Part shown: one piece after another, positions 19,168 to 26,889 of the stretch
How positions within the stretch are numbered: the first letter of the stretch is position 1
How the letters are laid out: each line of letters starts with the position of its first letter
Source of the DNA: Altererythrobacter aquiaggeris
Lineage (GTDB): Bacteria > Pseudomonadota > Alphaproteobacteria > Sphingomonadales > Sphingomonadaceae
Assembly: GCF_037154015.1 (NCBI RefSeq)
Contig: NZ_JBANRL010000001.1
Coordinates: forward strand, 434,001-498,000
Reading direction: 5' to 3'
DNA length: 64,000 bases
The notes under the pieces: generated by a model
The model's input: only the letters and a program-made list of their open reading frames with translations
What the model was told of the DNA's origin: nothing
Databases searched by the model: none
Program-made: the position numbers and the translations under genes

Positions 19168-19750
19168 TCTGGCTGATGCAAGACATCACTATCTGATCGC
19201 GCTGGGCTCAAACCGGCGGCATCGCAGCCATGGCGCCCCCGCCCAGGTGATCGGCGCCGCGATCAGGATGCTGGATGCGGACGTCGGCAAAATACTGGCC
19301 GCCTCCCCGATAATCGCCAGCGCGCCTGTCGGACCATCGATTCGCCAATATGCCAACGCGGCTGGCATATTGGAAGCAGGGTTCGCCCCGCTGCGCTTGC
19401 TCGGCAGGCTCAAATCGATCGAACGCACATTTGGCCCGCGCCGCGGCCAGCGCTGGAGTGCGCGGGTGCTCGACCTTGATATAATCTTGTGGAGCGGCGG
19501 TTTCTGGGCGACCAGCGCCCTCACAATCCCCCACCCGCTCTACCGCGAGCGCGATTTTGTGACCGGCCCGGCAGCGGCAATTGCTCCTGATTGGCGCGAT
19601 CCGGTGACCGGCCTGACCAATTTACAGTTAAACACCCGCTTGACCCGGCCGCGCCCCCTGCCTAGTGGAGCGCCCGGACGTTCAACGTTCCCCCGTCACC
19701 GTGACATCTCGGGGGCCCTTAGCTCAGTCGGTAGAGCAACTGACTTTTAA
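19142..19750 (+). CDS. folK: 2-amino-4-hydroxy-6-hydroxymethyldihydropteridine pyrophosphokinase, stop codon inside tRNA-Lys
   Basis: HPPK of the folate pathway: IALGSNRR at the N-terminus and the signature RRGQRWSARVLDLDIILW with IPHPLYRERDFV. No ordinary start codon lies directly before the conserved region. ATG 19142, inside aguB in another frame, is the nearest; a rare CTG or ATC nearer residue 10 is possible. The frame stays open past the usual HPPK end and stops at the TAA in the anticodon loop of tRNA-Lys (19748-19750), adding a basic Pro/Arg-rich tail. With ATG 19142 the product is 202 aa, longer than the ~160 of typical enzymes. Confidence 0.82.
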   Translation: MAGCARISDLADARHHYLIALGSNRRHRSHGAPAQVIGAAIRMLDADVGKILAASPIIASAPVGPSIRQYANAAGILEAGFAPLRLLGRLKSIERTFGPRRGQRWSARVLDLDIILWSGGFWATSALTIPHPLYRERDFVTGPAAAIAPDWRDPVTGLTNLQLNTRLTRPRPLPSGAPGRSTFPRHRDISGALSSVGRATDF

Positions 19751-19788
19751 TCAGTAGGTCGCTGGTTCGAACCCAGCAGGGCTCACCA
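19713..19788 (+). tRNA. tRNA-Lys (anticodon TTT)
   Basis: 76 bases with the CCA end encoded. The acceptor stem GGGCCCT pairs with AGGGCTC. The anticodon stem ACTGA/TCAGT surrounds the loop CTTTTAA (anticodon TTT), and the T loop is GGTTCGAACCC. The 3' part from the anticodon loop onward is repeated at 33999-34050, so this gene is the integration site of the island. The intact copy sits at the left end, its 3' half supplied by the element. Confidence 0.97.
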
Positions 19789-19795
19789 CCTTTTT
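19744..19795. repeat. attL, left copy of the 52-bp attachment repeat
   Basis: Identical to 33999-34050. It begins at the C of the anticodon loop, covers the 3' half of tRNA-Lys with CCA, and ends in a T tract. The flanks diverge immediately at both ends (ctttat versus tccttat on the right). Confidence 0.95.
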
Positions 19796-19885
19796 CTTTA
19801 TATTTCAGCGCGTTGAGCGGCCTTCGGGCGGCTTGACCTGATGTGTCCGGCGGTTAAGTACCGAATAGACACCGGTTCCATTGAG

Positions 19886-21388
19886 TTAATTTAGACATTG
19901 TGAAGCCGAACTAAATTCCAAAGCCTGTTGGAATTCAGGCCAATTCACTATCGCGCCAACGCCAATCCGGTAATTTCTCTGCAAAATCCCCAAATTTCTC
20001 AGAACAGCAAACTCAGCTTGGAATGGCTCACGAGATGCTCCGCCTCTCTGGGAAACTTTTCGAATTACTTTTAGCTCGTTTTCCATCTGACCTTCTAGCC
20101 AAACGCGATAGGCTTTCTGGTCAAACAATAGGTTGCCATTCGGCTTTTTTGTAAAGGCCAGTGGGTCCTGTCCAAATGCTATTTCCGAAAGCTTGTAAAT
20201 GTAATGGAGAAAGGCGCCTAATCCACCTTCTCTTAAAATGGCTGACAGAAAGATAGATCGAGGCAAACCCACGTTGGGATTTCCAGTTCGTTCACATGCA
20301 TCGACAAACCGATAGCCCTGGTCTGTTAGGCGACCTGTGTTGTCAACGAAGCCTAGGTGTTCACAGCCGGAGTCAATATCTTCTCTGTAGGAATGCGCCC
20401 GGGCATGATATTTCCGCACTAATTGATCATACGCATCATCATGTGATATTGTTTTATTATTCAGCTTAGCGACAAGCTTGTTCTTTATGGAGTCAGAGCG
20501 TCCCACGAAGAATAGCTTTGCTCCAGAGCCATTGGATTTTTCTATTTTCGACGCAACCGAATTTGGGGAAAAGGTTCCATTCGCTTCGATTGCCCACCCT
20601 TCAATCGTTTGATCATTTAAAACATATCGGAACCAAAATTTACGCCATGCGATATCGGGTAGTGTGTCATTTGGGCAGTACGAAATATACTTCTCAGGAT
20701 CCTTACCTGGTGCCACCCGCGCACAAGCATCAGCGAGTTGAGGTGGGAGCGTTGGCGGCGCCAAATCAATTATTTCACCACTGACCAACTTGACCATTTG
20801 CAAATATTTAAAAAACGCGTCTGGGTCACTGCTGCCTTCGCGCAGATGCGCCCATTGTGTCTCGGTTCGAGAAGGCGTGACTGTTCCCGCTAATGGAACA
20901 TAGTTATTCAGATCAAGTGATCTTGAAACGGACAGTTTGCCAGCAAAGGGTGAAACCTGCGACATATCTGGCGGATCGTATCCGATCACCCCGATTGAGG
21001 AATTGTTGCTAGTGGTATCTAGAACATCTTTTAGGTATGCTCCGGTCTGGCTCAGCGTCGAATACAAGTTTGGAACCACAATCAAGGAGCCGGCATACCC
21101 TTTGTGAAGATACGCGTGAGCTTGACCGACTGCGGTGAGAATTCCGTGAATGCCTTCATTAGGTCGTTTGAATTCGACCGCTAAACTAAATTTCTTGTCA
21201 TTAGGCGTTCCATCGATCGATAGCTCCAGTACTCCATCTGCATGTGGCCACGAGTTTCGGCCCTCGCGAGCGGCATACGCGCTTAGGTATTGTTGAGCCG
21301 GAGGCGTGGAAAAGCACGACGATGGATCACCAAGTATTAAGGATGCCGCTTCTGCCGCAGCATAAGATGCCTCTATGTCATGGCTCAT
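19886..21388 (-). CDS. Predicted PD-(D/E)XK restriction endonuclease
   Basis: 500-aa protein encoded just after the double methyltransferase. The N-terminal ~110 residues show the PD-(D/E)XK pattern: D51 (ADGVLELSIDG), E72-x-K74 (LAVEFKRPNEG), then a Gln/Tyr helix (VGQAHAYL, Q89). The rest has no motif I recognise; its C-terminal part (FAVLRNLGILQRNYRIGVG) could be a winged helix for DNA recognition. The ATG overlaps the methyltransferase stop by 4 bp (21385-21388), so methylation precedes cleavage in the transcript. It is AT-rich compared with the host. Restriction activity is inferred from the fold and linkage, not shown. Confidence 0.78.
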   Translation of the reverse strand: MSHDIEASYAAAEAASLILGDPSSCFSTPPAQQYLSAYAAREGRNSWPHADGVLELSIDGTPNDKKFSLAVEFKRPNEGIHGILTAVGQAHAYLHKGYAGSLIVVPNLYSTLSQTGAYLKDVLDTTSNNSSIGVIGYDPPDMSQVSPFAGKLSVSRSLDLNNYVPLAGTVTPSRTETQWAHLREGSSDPDAFFKYLQMVKLVSGEIIDLAPPTLPPQLADACARVAPGKDPEKYISYCPNDTLPDIAWRKFWFRYVLNDQTIEGWAIEANGTFSPNSVASKIEKSNGSGAKLFFVGRSDSIKNKLVAKLNNKTISHDDAYDQLVRKYHARAHSYREDIDSGCEHLGFVDNTGRLTDQGYRFVDACERTGNPNVGLPRSIFLSAILREGGLGAFLHYIYKLSEIAFGQDPLAFTKKPNGNLLFDQKAYRVWLEGQMENELKVIRKVSQRGGASREPFQAEFAVLRNLGILQRNYRIGVGAIVNWPEFQQALEFSSASQCLN

Positions 21389-23610
21389 CCTACGCTGATC
21401 TTTCTTCGGCGCTCTGTGTCCACAGCTTCTGACTGCTCTGCCTCAATCAAAGAGTAGTAGGCTGAAGGAGGGACGGTGCCCGGATACCATCCGTTTACCT
21501 CGGCTTTCTTGATACAGTTCCCAATGATTTCAGCAAGCAACGGTGGGAATGCATTTCCTACTTGGATGCACTGCTCCTGACGAGGTCCTTCGAATGTAAT
21601 GTCGTCAGGAAATGTCTGTATACGAGCCGCCTCTCGAACGGTCAGTGCTCTGTTCAGCCAAGGATGAATAGGAAAAGCGTTATGCCCTGGCACCATCGTC
21701 ATAGCAGGGCGGTCGCGATGTAAACGTTTAAATACATGCGAGTAATTCCGAACTTCTTTTGTTCGATAACCCGATTTAAGATGTTCAGGCAACGCCTCAA
21801 CATCCAGTTTTCCACCTTCAGGAATGTATTTGTATCTTTCGACCAACAAGGGCTTGTGCTTCATCGGTACGTGACAGGATTGAACTTCTTGGGATCTGTC
21901 ATGTGCCAAGTCACTTAGCACTTCGCCCACGCCTCGGTATTTATCCTGCCAGTCCTTTGGCTCCGGGAAAAACTTCTTTTTGGGCCATGGAATTATGTGG
22001 CCTGTGCGGTTGCCTATTATGATCAGCCGCTTGCGAAGCTGGGGGACACCATAATCGGCCGCGTTTAAAAGCTTAGCCTCGACAGTATCGAAGCCTATCG
22101 ATCGGAATTTTTCTAGGACCCGCTCGAGAAATAGTCCTTTATCTAGATTTGCTAACCCTTGGACATTTTCCATGACGAACCATCGCGGGTTGATCTGACG
22201 AACAGTATCAATGAAAGCGTAAACAAGTTTGTTTCGATCGTCTGAACTCGGCTCGTAGCCTTTAGTGTTTACAAACCTTCGCTTCCCAAAGATTGAAAAC
22301 CCTTGGCATGGAGGGCCGCCTACGACCAGTCCGATGTCCTCTCCATCTGCGCAAGCTATCACCCTGGATCGGACGTCAGGATCCGCCAGATCGCCCATCA
22401 CGAAGGGCATCTGTGGATGGTTTGAGGCATGAGTTTTTGCTACGTACTTATTGTTGTCTGCGCTGGCCAAAGGACGCCACCCTGCGCGTTCCATTCCGAT
22501 TGAGAAGCCGCCGGCGCCCGAAAACAGATCGATAAAGCCATCTTTTTTCGACACCTTTTTCTTAGGGAAGTTTACAGTGTTATCATGAGCAAAAGCTTGA
22601 TCTGCTTTATTATCATCGCCAATGGCATCAGCCGCATTGACGTGCTTGAGTATGGCTTTGCCAAGCGCCTCAGCCAAAACGGGGGGCACTGCGTTTCCAA
22701 CTAAGATGCACTGTGTCCTTCTGTCCCCCACGAAAATTCTACTATCAGGGAATGTTTGAAGCCTAGCCGCTTCTCTTGGCGTGAGGCTCCGGTCCAGGGT
22801 AGGGTGGACCGGAAAAGCGTTATTGCCTGGCACCATTGTCAACGACGGCAAATCACGATGGAGCCGCTTATAGGTATTGCCAAAATTTTTGCGTCGTAGT
22901 CTGATTGGTAGGGCTTCAGGGGGTGGGAGTTTGCCCCCCTCCTCAATCATTTTATATCGAGAAGTTACTATTTCCGAATGGTTCAATGCTATATGATTTG
23001 GAACCTCAGTCCCTTTTTCAGCAAGATCAGATATCGCAGCCCAAGTGGTATTGTAGGCGGATGAATGATTGGGCCCATGCGTTGGTTTTGGAAAAGTAAA
23101 TGCACCATTTTCCTTCGTTCCAAAGAATATAACGCGCTTTCTAAACTGGGGCACGCCGTAATCAGCCGCGTCTAAGACTTTCCAATACATCCGATATCCG
23201 AGATGTGAGAAGGTTTTCAGAATGCTGTCCTTAAACTTTCCCCCATACATGGTAACTAGAGACTTGACGTTTTCAATCAGAATGAATCGAGGATCTAAGT
23301 CAGCGACTAGATTGGCGTATGCGTTAAAAAGAACATTTCGAGGGTCGCCCGACAGTTTGTCGCCGAGCGTGGAAAACCCTTGGCACGGCGGTCCGCCGAC
23401 TATTATGTCTGGCCGTATCCCGCCCGTTACTTTGAGAAAGTCATTTGACGTAAGAGTCCTGATGTCCCCGCGTAGGAATGGTATCTCTTCCTGGTTGCGC
23501 AAATGGGTAGCTTCAGCACCTGGCGCTATATCTGATGCTGCAATGAGCTTGAGGCCCGCCTGCTCCAACCCGAGATGAAGACCGCCACCCCCCGAAAATA
23601 GGGCAATCAT
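21385..23610 (-). CDS. Fused tandem C5-cytosine DNA methyltransferase (two complete catalytic domains)
   Basis: One polypeptide of 741 aa from ATG 23610 (767 aa if TTG 23688 is used). Domain 1, ~1-325: motif I ALFSGGGG, motif IV GGPPCQGFS with C76, ENV 113-115, QFRKRV 155-160, GNAVPP 305-310. A charged linker spans ~326-355. Domain 2, ~356-705: DLFSGAGG, GGPPCQGFS with C435, ENV 481-483, QLRKRL 524-529, GNAFPP 685-690. Target-recognition regions are alike in both halves (EEGGKL...TMVPGNNAFPVHP and PEGGKL...TMVPGHNAFPIHP), pointing to internal duplication. Two active domains would suit an asymmetric site needing methylation of each strand. Start at 23610 chosen because motif I normally lies near the N-terminus. 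Confidence 0.92.
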   Translation of the reverse strand: MIALFSGGGGLHLGLEQAGLKLIAASDIAPGAEATHLRNQEEIPFLRGDIRTLTSNDFLKVTGGIRPDIIVGGPPCQGFSTLGDKLSGDPRNVLFNAYANLVADLDPRFILIENVKSLVTMYGGKFKDSILKTFSHLGYRMYWKVLDAADYGVPQFRKRVIFFGTKENGAFTFPKPTHGPNHSSAYNTTWAAISDLAEKGTEVPNHIALNHSEIVTSRYKMIEEGGKLPPPEALPIRLRRKNFGNTYKRLHRDLPSLTMVPGNNAFPVHPTLDRSLTPREAARLQTFPDSRIFVGDRRTQCILVGNAVPPVLAEALGKAILKHVNAADAIGDDNKADQAFAHDNTVNFPKKKVSKKDGFIDLFSGAGGFSIGMERAGWRPLASADNNKYVAKTHASNHPQMPFVMGDLADPDVRSRVIACADGEDIGLVVGGPPCQGFSIFGKRRFVNTKGYEPSSDDRNKLVYAFIDTVRQINPRWFVMENVQGLANLDKGLFLERVLEKFRSIGFDTVEAKLLNAADYGVPQLRKRLIIIGNRTGHIIPWPKKKFFPEPKDWQDKYRGVGEVLSDLAHDRSQEVQSCHVPMKHKPLLVERYKYIPEGGKLDVEALPEHLKSGYRTKEVRNYSHVFKRLHRDRPAMTMVPGHNAFPIHPWLNRALTVREAARIQTFPDDITFEGPRQEQCIQVGNAFPPLLAEIIGNCIKKAEVNGWYPGTVPPSAYYSLIEAEQSEAVDTERRRKISVG

Positions 23611-23803
23611 CTTCAACTGACTCTCTTCAACCAAAGGCCTAACCCCTACTATTGACGCGCCGAAAATATGAAAATTTGCAAACGGCAAATTCGCTTAGTG
23701 ACTGGCATTCATCACCCTAGGCTAAGAACATCTAGGGAACAAATCCAACCTTGCGTGGCTTACGTCTCAGTGTCTAGTGTTAGTCAGGCAAAACTGCCGT
23801 TGG

Positions 23804-23974
23804 CTAGCAGAGCAAGCACGAGAATCGCATTTGTCCACAGTGCAGCCAGAACCAACCCAAGAGCCATACGGCTTGTTTTAGACCTTCGGCGCGTGTGACC
23901 GCATGATCGCAGTTTTCGGTCACCGAGAGCTCGTAGCGGTGCGATCCGGTGAATTTACAGGCATCCTTTTGCAT
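23804..23974 (-). CDS. Small hypothetical protein, 56 aa
   Basis: ATG 23974 has a strong ribosome-binding site (GGAAGGAGACGACC on the minus strand), which supports translation. The product begins MQKDACKFTGSHRYELS and ends in a hydrophobic, Trp- and Cys-rich stretch (AVWLLGWFWLHCGQM) that could be a membrane helix. Seven percent of its residues are Cys, near both ends. It sits between a terminator hairpin (24009-24037) and the methyltransferase, on the same strand, so it has its own promoter or is part of the restriction-modification transcript. No family recognised. Confidence 0.55.
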   Translation of the reverse strand: MQKDACKFTGSHRYELSVTENCDHAVTRAEGLKQAVWLLGWFWLHCGQMRFSCLLC

Positions 23975-24002
23975 GGTCGTCTCCTTCCACTGCACTGTGT
24001 CA

Positions 24003-24037
24003 TGCAAAAGGCCGCCCGGGAGCGTCCCGAGCGGCCT
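24003..24037 (-). terminator. Rho-independent terminator of the 24.1-25.4 kb gene group
   Basis: 13-bp stem with one mismatch (aggccgcccggga / tcccgagcggcct, 24009-24037, 3-base loop). Read on the minus strand it is followed by TTTTGC. It lies 26 bp after the stop of the 24063-24380 gene. Confidence 0.8.
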
Positions 24038-24062
24038 AATGTTTGCGATCATGTTTGGTTGT

Positions 24063-24380
24063 TCAACTCATTGAGACGAATGCCGTGAATTCGCGATTGG
24101 CGTTTGCCCTGAAATCACTTGGCCAGGAATTGCGGACCCAAAGGTGCTGCATCTTACTGCGACCGAGTTCTGCCACCCATTGGCTTTCGTAGCCAAGCTC
24201 CTGCAACAGCCACCGCAACCAGATTGATTCAAACGGATCAATGTCATCGGGTGCAATGCCGGTCGCCATGTTCCACGCCTGACCGAATGCGATGACCTGA
24301 TTGCCTGCGAAGCGCCGAACGCCCCAGACAACCAGTTTCATCGCATCAGCATCAGTCATCCCTTCGGGCAGATCGCTCAT
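24063..24380 (-). CDS. Hypothetical island protein, 105 aa
   Basis: Begins MSDLPEGMTDADAMKLVVWG. Rich in Trp (7) and aromatic residues; no signal peptide or membrane segment. The start overlaps the stop of the upstream gene at 24377 by 4 bp, so the two are translationally coupled. A terminator follows. No family recognised. Its position among satellite genes suggests a phage-related role, but nothing in the sequence proves it. Confidence 0.65.
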   Translation of the reverse strand: MSDLPEGMTDADAMKLVVWGVRRFAGNQVIAFGQAWNMATGIAPDDIDPFESIWLRWLLQELGYESQWVAELGRSKMQHLWVRNSWPSDFRANANREFTAFVSMS

Positions 24381-24640
24381 TCGCCGAGCTTGGCATTGCC
24401 GCGGGTGCGGTTCGGCCAGGTTGTGCCGTCATGGGCGCCGACCGGCATCCCTTCGACAGCAACCGGTTCCATACCGGCTTCAACCGCCACGGCAGTCCAT
24501 GCGGACAGATTGCTTGCACCGATCAGTGCGGCAGCGGCAGAACGTGCTGCAACCTCATTGGTGCCTTCGGCGATTGCGAAATTGATACCGTCAGCACGGC
24601 GGTTGACGGCTTCAGCGGGATAGAATGCAAAAATGGCCAT
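24377..24640 (-). CDS. Hypothetical island protein, 87 aa
   Basis: Begins MAIFAFYPAEAVNRRADGIN and contains an alanine-rich helix (NEVAARSAAAALIG), ending in a Gly/Thr/Asn-rich tail. Acidic and soluble. Coupled by ATGA overlap to the following gene. No recognised domain. Confidence 0.65.
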   Translation of the reverse strand: MAIFAFYPAEAVNRRADGINFAIAEGTNEVAARSAAAALIGASNLSAWTAVAVEAGMEPVAVEGMPVGAHDGTTWPNRTRGNAKLGE

Positions 24641-24675
24641 GGCCTAATTCCTTAAGTTAAGATTGGGGGGTATTC

Positions 24676-25422
24676 TTACGCAGCAGCTGCTTCGCGTTCG
24701 GCGTCATCGTCCTGAACGTAGGCGCCGATTTCCTTCTCTTTTTTCCTGAGAAGTGCGATCTGAAGTGAGCGCTGCGCATTCACCTTGCCGGTTTCGAATT
24801 CTGTGTCGGCCTGCAAGGCTTCCAAAACGCGTCGCTCGCATTCAACCAGTGCCTGGCTCAATTCACGATGCAGATCGCCGCAGATGACATCGGCAAGTTC
24901 ATTCGGGCTGAATGGCCGGTCATCGACCTTCATGCCTGAAACCCTGCTGCACAGGGCGGCAGCAAGATCGCCATCGTGCTTGGCAGCGGCGAGTTCAGCG
25001 AGGCTTGCCAATTCGACCGGACCGGAATGTTCGATCTGCTGCATCAGCCGGCTACGCTTCTCGCTGCCAAGGTTGGCGCGCATCAGCATCTGGATGGGTG
25101 AGCGGTAGTGGCCTGCTGCGGATTTGACCCGTTCGGCCGTCTCGCTCAGTTCCCGTATGTATGCCTTGCGGGTATCAGCGCTTTCGCGAACGAATTCGCC
25201 GCGACGGCTGGAAACTGACTTGGCGATGATTTGCTTGGGGTTCGGCAGTCCGACACCGGCCAGAGACCGCTTCGCGCTCTCTTCATGAATGTCGAGCTTC
25301 TGCTTCATCTGACGAAGCATGGTATCGTGGCGGTTGCGATTACCGTTGATCTTGGTGAGTGCGGCACGGATGTCATTATCATCCATCCATGCAGCACCGA
25401 GTTTTGCAGTGGGGTTGGGCAT
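24676..25422 (-). CDS. Hypothetical island protein, 248 aa, largely helical
   Basis: Charged, mostly helical protein with coiled-coil-like stretches (TMLRQMKQKLDIHEESAKRS near residue 35; LRKKEKEIGAYVQDDDAERE at the end). No membrane segment and no catalytic motif. The composition is reminiscent of phage scaffold or head-assembly proteins, but that is only an impression. It heads the leftward group of three genes ending at the terminator at 24009-24037. Confidence 0.7.
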   Translation of the reverse strand: MPNPTAKLGAAWMDDNDIRAALTKINGNRNRHDTMLRQMKQKLDIHEESAKRSLAGVGLPNPKQIIAKSVSSRRGEFVRESADTRKAYIRELSETAERVKSAAGHYRSPIQMLMRANLGSEKRSRLMQQIEHSGPVELASLAELAAAKHDGDLAAALCSRVSGMKVDDRPFSPNELADVICGDLHRELSQALVECERRVLEALQADTEFETGKVNAQRSLQIALLRKKEKEIGAYVQDDDAEREAAAA

Positions 25423-25524
25423 TATCTACTCCTTTAAGGCTCAAGGCATCGCGCCCGAGGCTTCCGGTTTCGACCATGCCCGGGGTCACACCCGGTCAGC
25501 GGCCCGCCACTTGCGAACCATGGT

Positions 25525-25681
25525 CGAAGCGCAAATGCTTCGAACTCGACACGGGTTGATGAATGCGCCTGGCGGGAAAGAATCTGGACCAGCAAACATT
25601 GTCCGCCGCGGTGCTTGTGAACGACCGCGGCGGACAAGTGTTTGGCTTGGTTGGGCTATCAGCGGGCGAACCCGCTGATAG
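25525..25681. repeat. Cluster of three perfect inverted repeats in a gene-free gap
   Basis: The 25423-25685 gap has no credible gene. It holds CGAAGC/GCTTCG (25525-25542), a 14-bp arm pair ttgtccgccgcggt / accgcggcggacaa (25599-25612 and 25624-25637), and an 11-bp arm pair ctatcagcggg / cccgctgatag with a 4-base loop (25656-25681). The last sits 5 bp after the stop of the 25686-26264 gene and may serve as a terminator without a T run. The others could be protein-binding or RNA structures. Confidence 0.75.
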
Positions 25682-25685
25682 TCTG

Positions 25686-26264
25686 TTAGGCGGCCATCGG
25701 CAGAGCGGAGGGGAAGCTCACAAGCGCCTCCTTCCCATTACAGTGTGCCCAGGACTGAAACGCATTGGCGAACTGTGCGGGCTCGCCGCTTACAAACTCA
25801 AGTGCGTGAATGATCATTTCCAATGTGCGCAAATCGTTCGCTGCGGCCTCATCTCCAAGCTTGGCCTTGGCGCCTAATTTCGTAGCTTCCAAGACAAGTT
25901 TATCCCGGTTCTTCTTCCAATATCCGACAAGGAATTCTTCCGACACTCCCATTTCGACGCGAGCGAGCTGGCCTTCAATCTCGGCCTGATACCCGATCCG
26001 CAGACTGGTCTCCGGCAGCGAAGTTTCGTCGTCGTTGTCGTGTGGTATCCGCAGTTCCATTGTCGCGCTCTTGTATTCTCCATCGACCGGATCGACGCAT
26101 TTTTCTGCATCCATCAAGCGATAAATGAGGGCAACCAGGTATGTTAAGTCTTCCGGTTTGATGTCAGTTTCGAACGTAACGACACCCCTTACGGTCAGAG
26201 CAGCCATATAAGGCTCGAAGGCCAGTGAGGTGTTTTCGTCAATCTGGATATTCAGGGTATTCAT
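25686..26264 (-). CDS. Hypothetical island protein, 192 aa
   Basis: Start set at ATG 26264 because TTGGAGAATGATT precedes it on the minus strand; an upstream in-frame ATG (26288) has no such site. The product begins MNTLNIQIDENTSLAFEPYM, is acidic, and has no signal peptide or membrane segment. The C-terminal half is helical (VGYWKKNRDKLVLEATKLG). No family recognised. It is divergent from the ribbon-helix-helix gene at 26412. Confidence 0.65.
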   Translation of the reverse strand: MNTLNIQIDENTSLAFEPYMAALTVRGVVTFETDIKPEDLTYLVALIYRLMDAEKCVDPVDGEYKSATMELRIPHDNDDETSLPETSLRIGYQAEIEGQLARVEMGVSEEFLVGYWKKNRDKLVLEATKLGAKAKLGDEAAANDLRTLEMIIHALEFVSGEPAQFANAFQSWAHCNGKEALVSFPSALPMAA

Positions 26265-26411
26265 AATCATTCTCCAAGTTGGCTTCAAAGGACACCGGCG
26301 GCAGCCATATCCGTCCGGTGAAGCCCCTCTAGACGAGTGATTCGGTTCTTGTCAAGGACCAGTGCGTCCATTAAAGCCTTTGGCAGCCACAGACGCATAA
26401 AGGAGTTTCGC

Positions 26412-26774
26412 ATGAGTGGAGAAAAGCCATCCCCCGGAAGAAAGCTAAAACGCATCTCGGTCAGTCTTCAGGAAGACCAGTACATTGGGCTGGAAGAGAT
26501 TGCCGAGGATATGGGCATCGGACTTTCGGATGCAGCTCGCGAGGCCATCAACAGCTACCTGCTAAAAGAGCACTGGGGACATACAGTGGGCAAATTGGCG
26601 GAAGCCGAAATTGCCAAGGGGCTGACTAACGAGGAAGTCTTAGAAAAGGTGTTGGCAAAGTTTCCACATGCCAAGACGAGCCGAGAATCAGTAGCTTGGT
26701 ATCGCAGCATGATGCGAAGGGATGACCCTACAATACCGACTGACAGGGAGGCGCGGGTAAGGCGCGAGGGCTGA
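26412..26774 (+). CDS. Ribbon-helix-helix type DNA-binding protein, 120 aa
   Basis: ATG 26412 follows aaaggagtttcgc. The N-terminal half has a MetJ/Arc/CopG-like pattern: a short strand (KRISVSLQEDQYIGLEEI) then two helices (AEDMGIGLSDAAREAINSYL). The C-terminal segment (FPHAKTSRESVAWYRSMMRR) resembles a small helical motif seen in plasmid and phage proteins. It is one of only two island genes transcribed rightward, making it a candidate repressor or copy-control regulator of the leftward operon, though this is inference. Confidence 0.72.
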   Translation: MSGEKPSPGRKLKRISVSLQEDQYIGLEEIAEDMGIGLSDAAREAINSYLLKEHWGHTVGKLAEAEIAKGLTNEEVLEKVLAKFPHAKTSRESVAWYRSMMRRDDPTIPTDREARVRREG

Positions 26775-26812
26775 CCGTCGGTGCCCTGTCCGATGCTTGC
26801 GGGTAATTGGGG

Positions 26813-26842
26813 AGGCCAACGCGCTGGAAGCGTTAGCCTTTC
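26813..26842 (+). terminator. Possible terminator of the ribbon-helix-helix gene
   Basis: 10-bp stem with one mismatch (aggccaacgc / gcgttagcct) and a 7-base loop, followed by a weak T/C tract (ttcccttg), about 40 bp after the stop. Confidence 0.5.
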
Positions 26843-26889
26843 CCTTGCCACCCCGCCGAATTTCTAATCAGTAGGGAAGTTTGCCGCGG

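Noticed and set aside
25434-25637. Leftward ORF in the hairpin gap
   Set aside because: It lies across the inverted repeats, and no start signal is visible.
26865-26875. TAATCAGTAGG, an 11-base match to the att core within the island
   Set aside because: Too short to call a third att site; no second boundary or integrase nearby.
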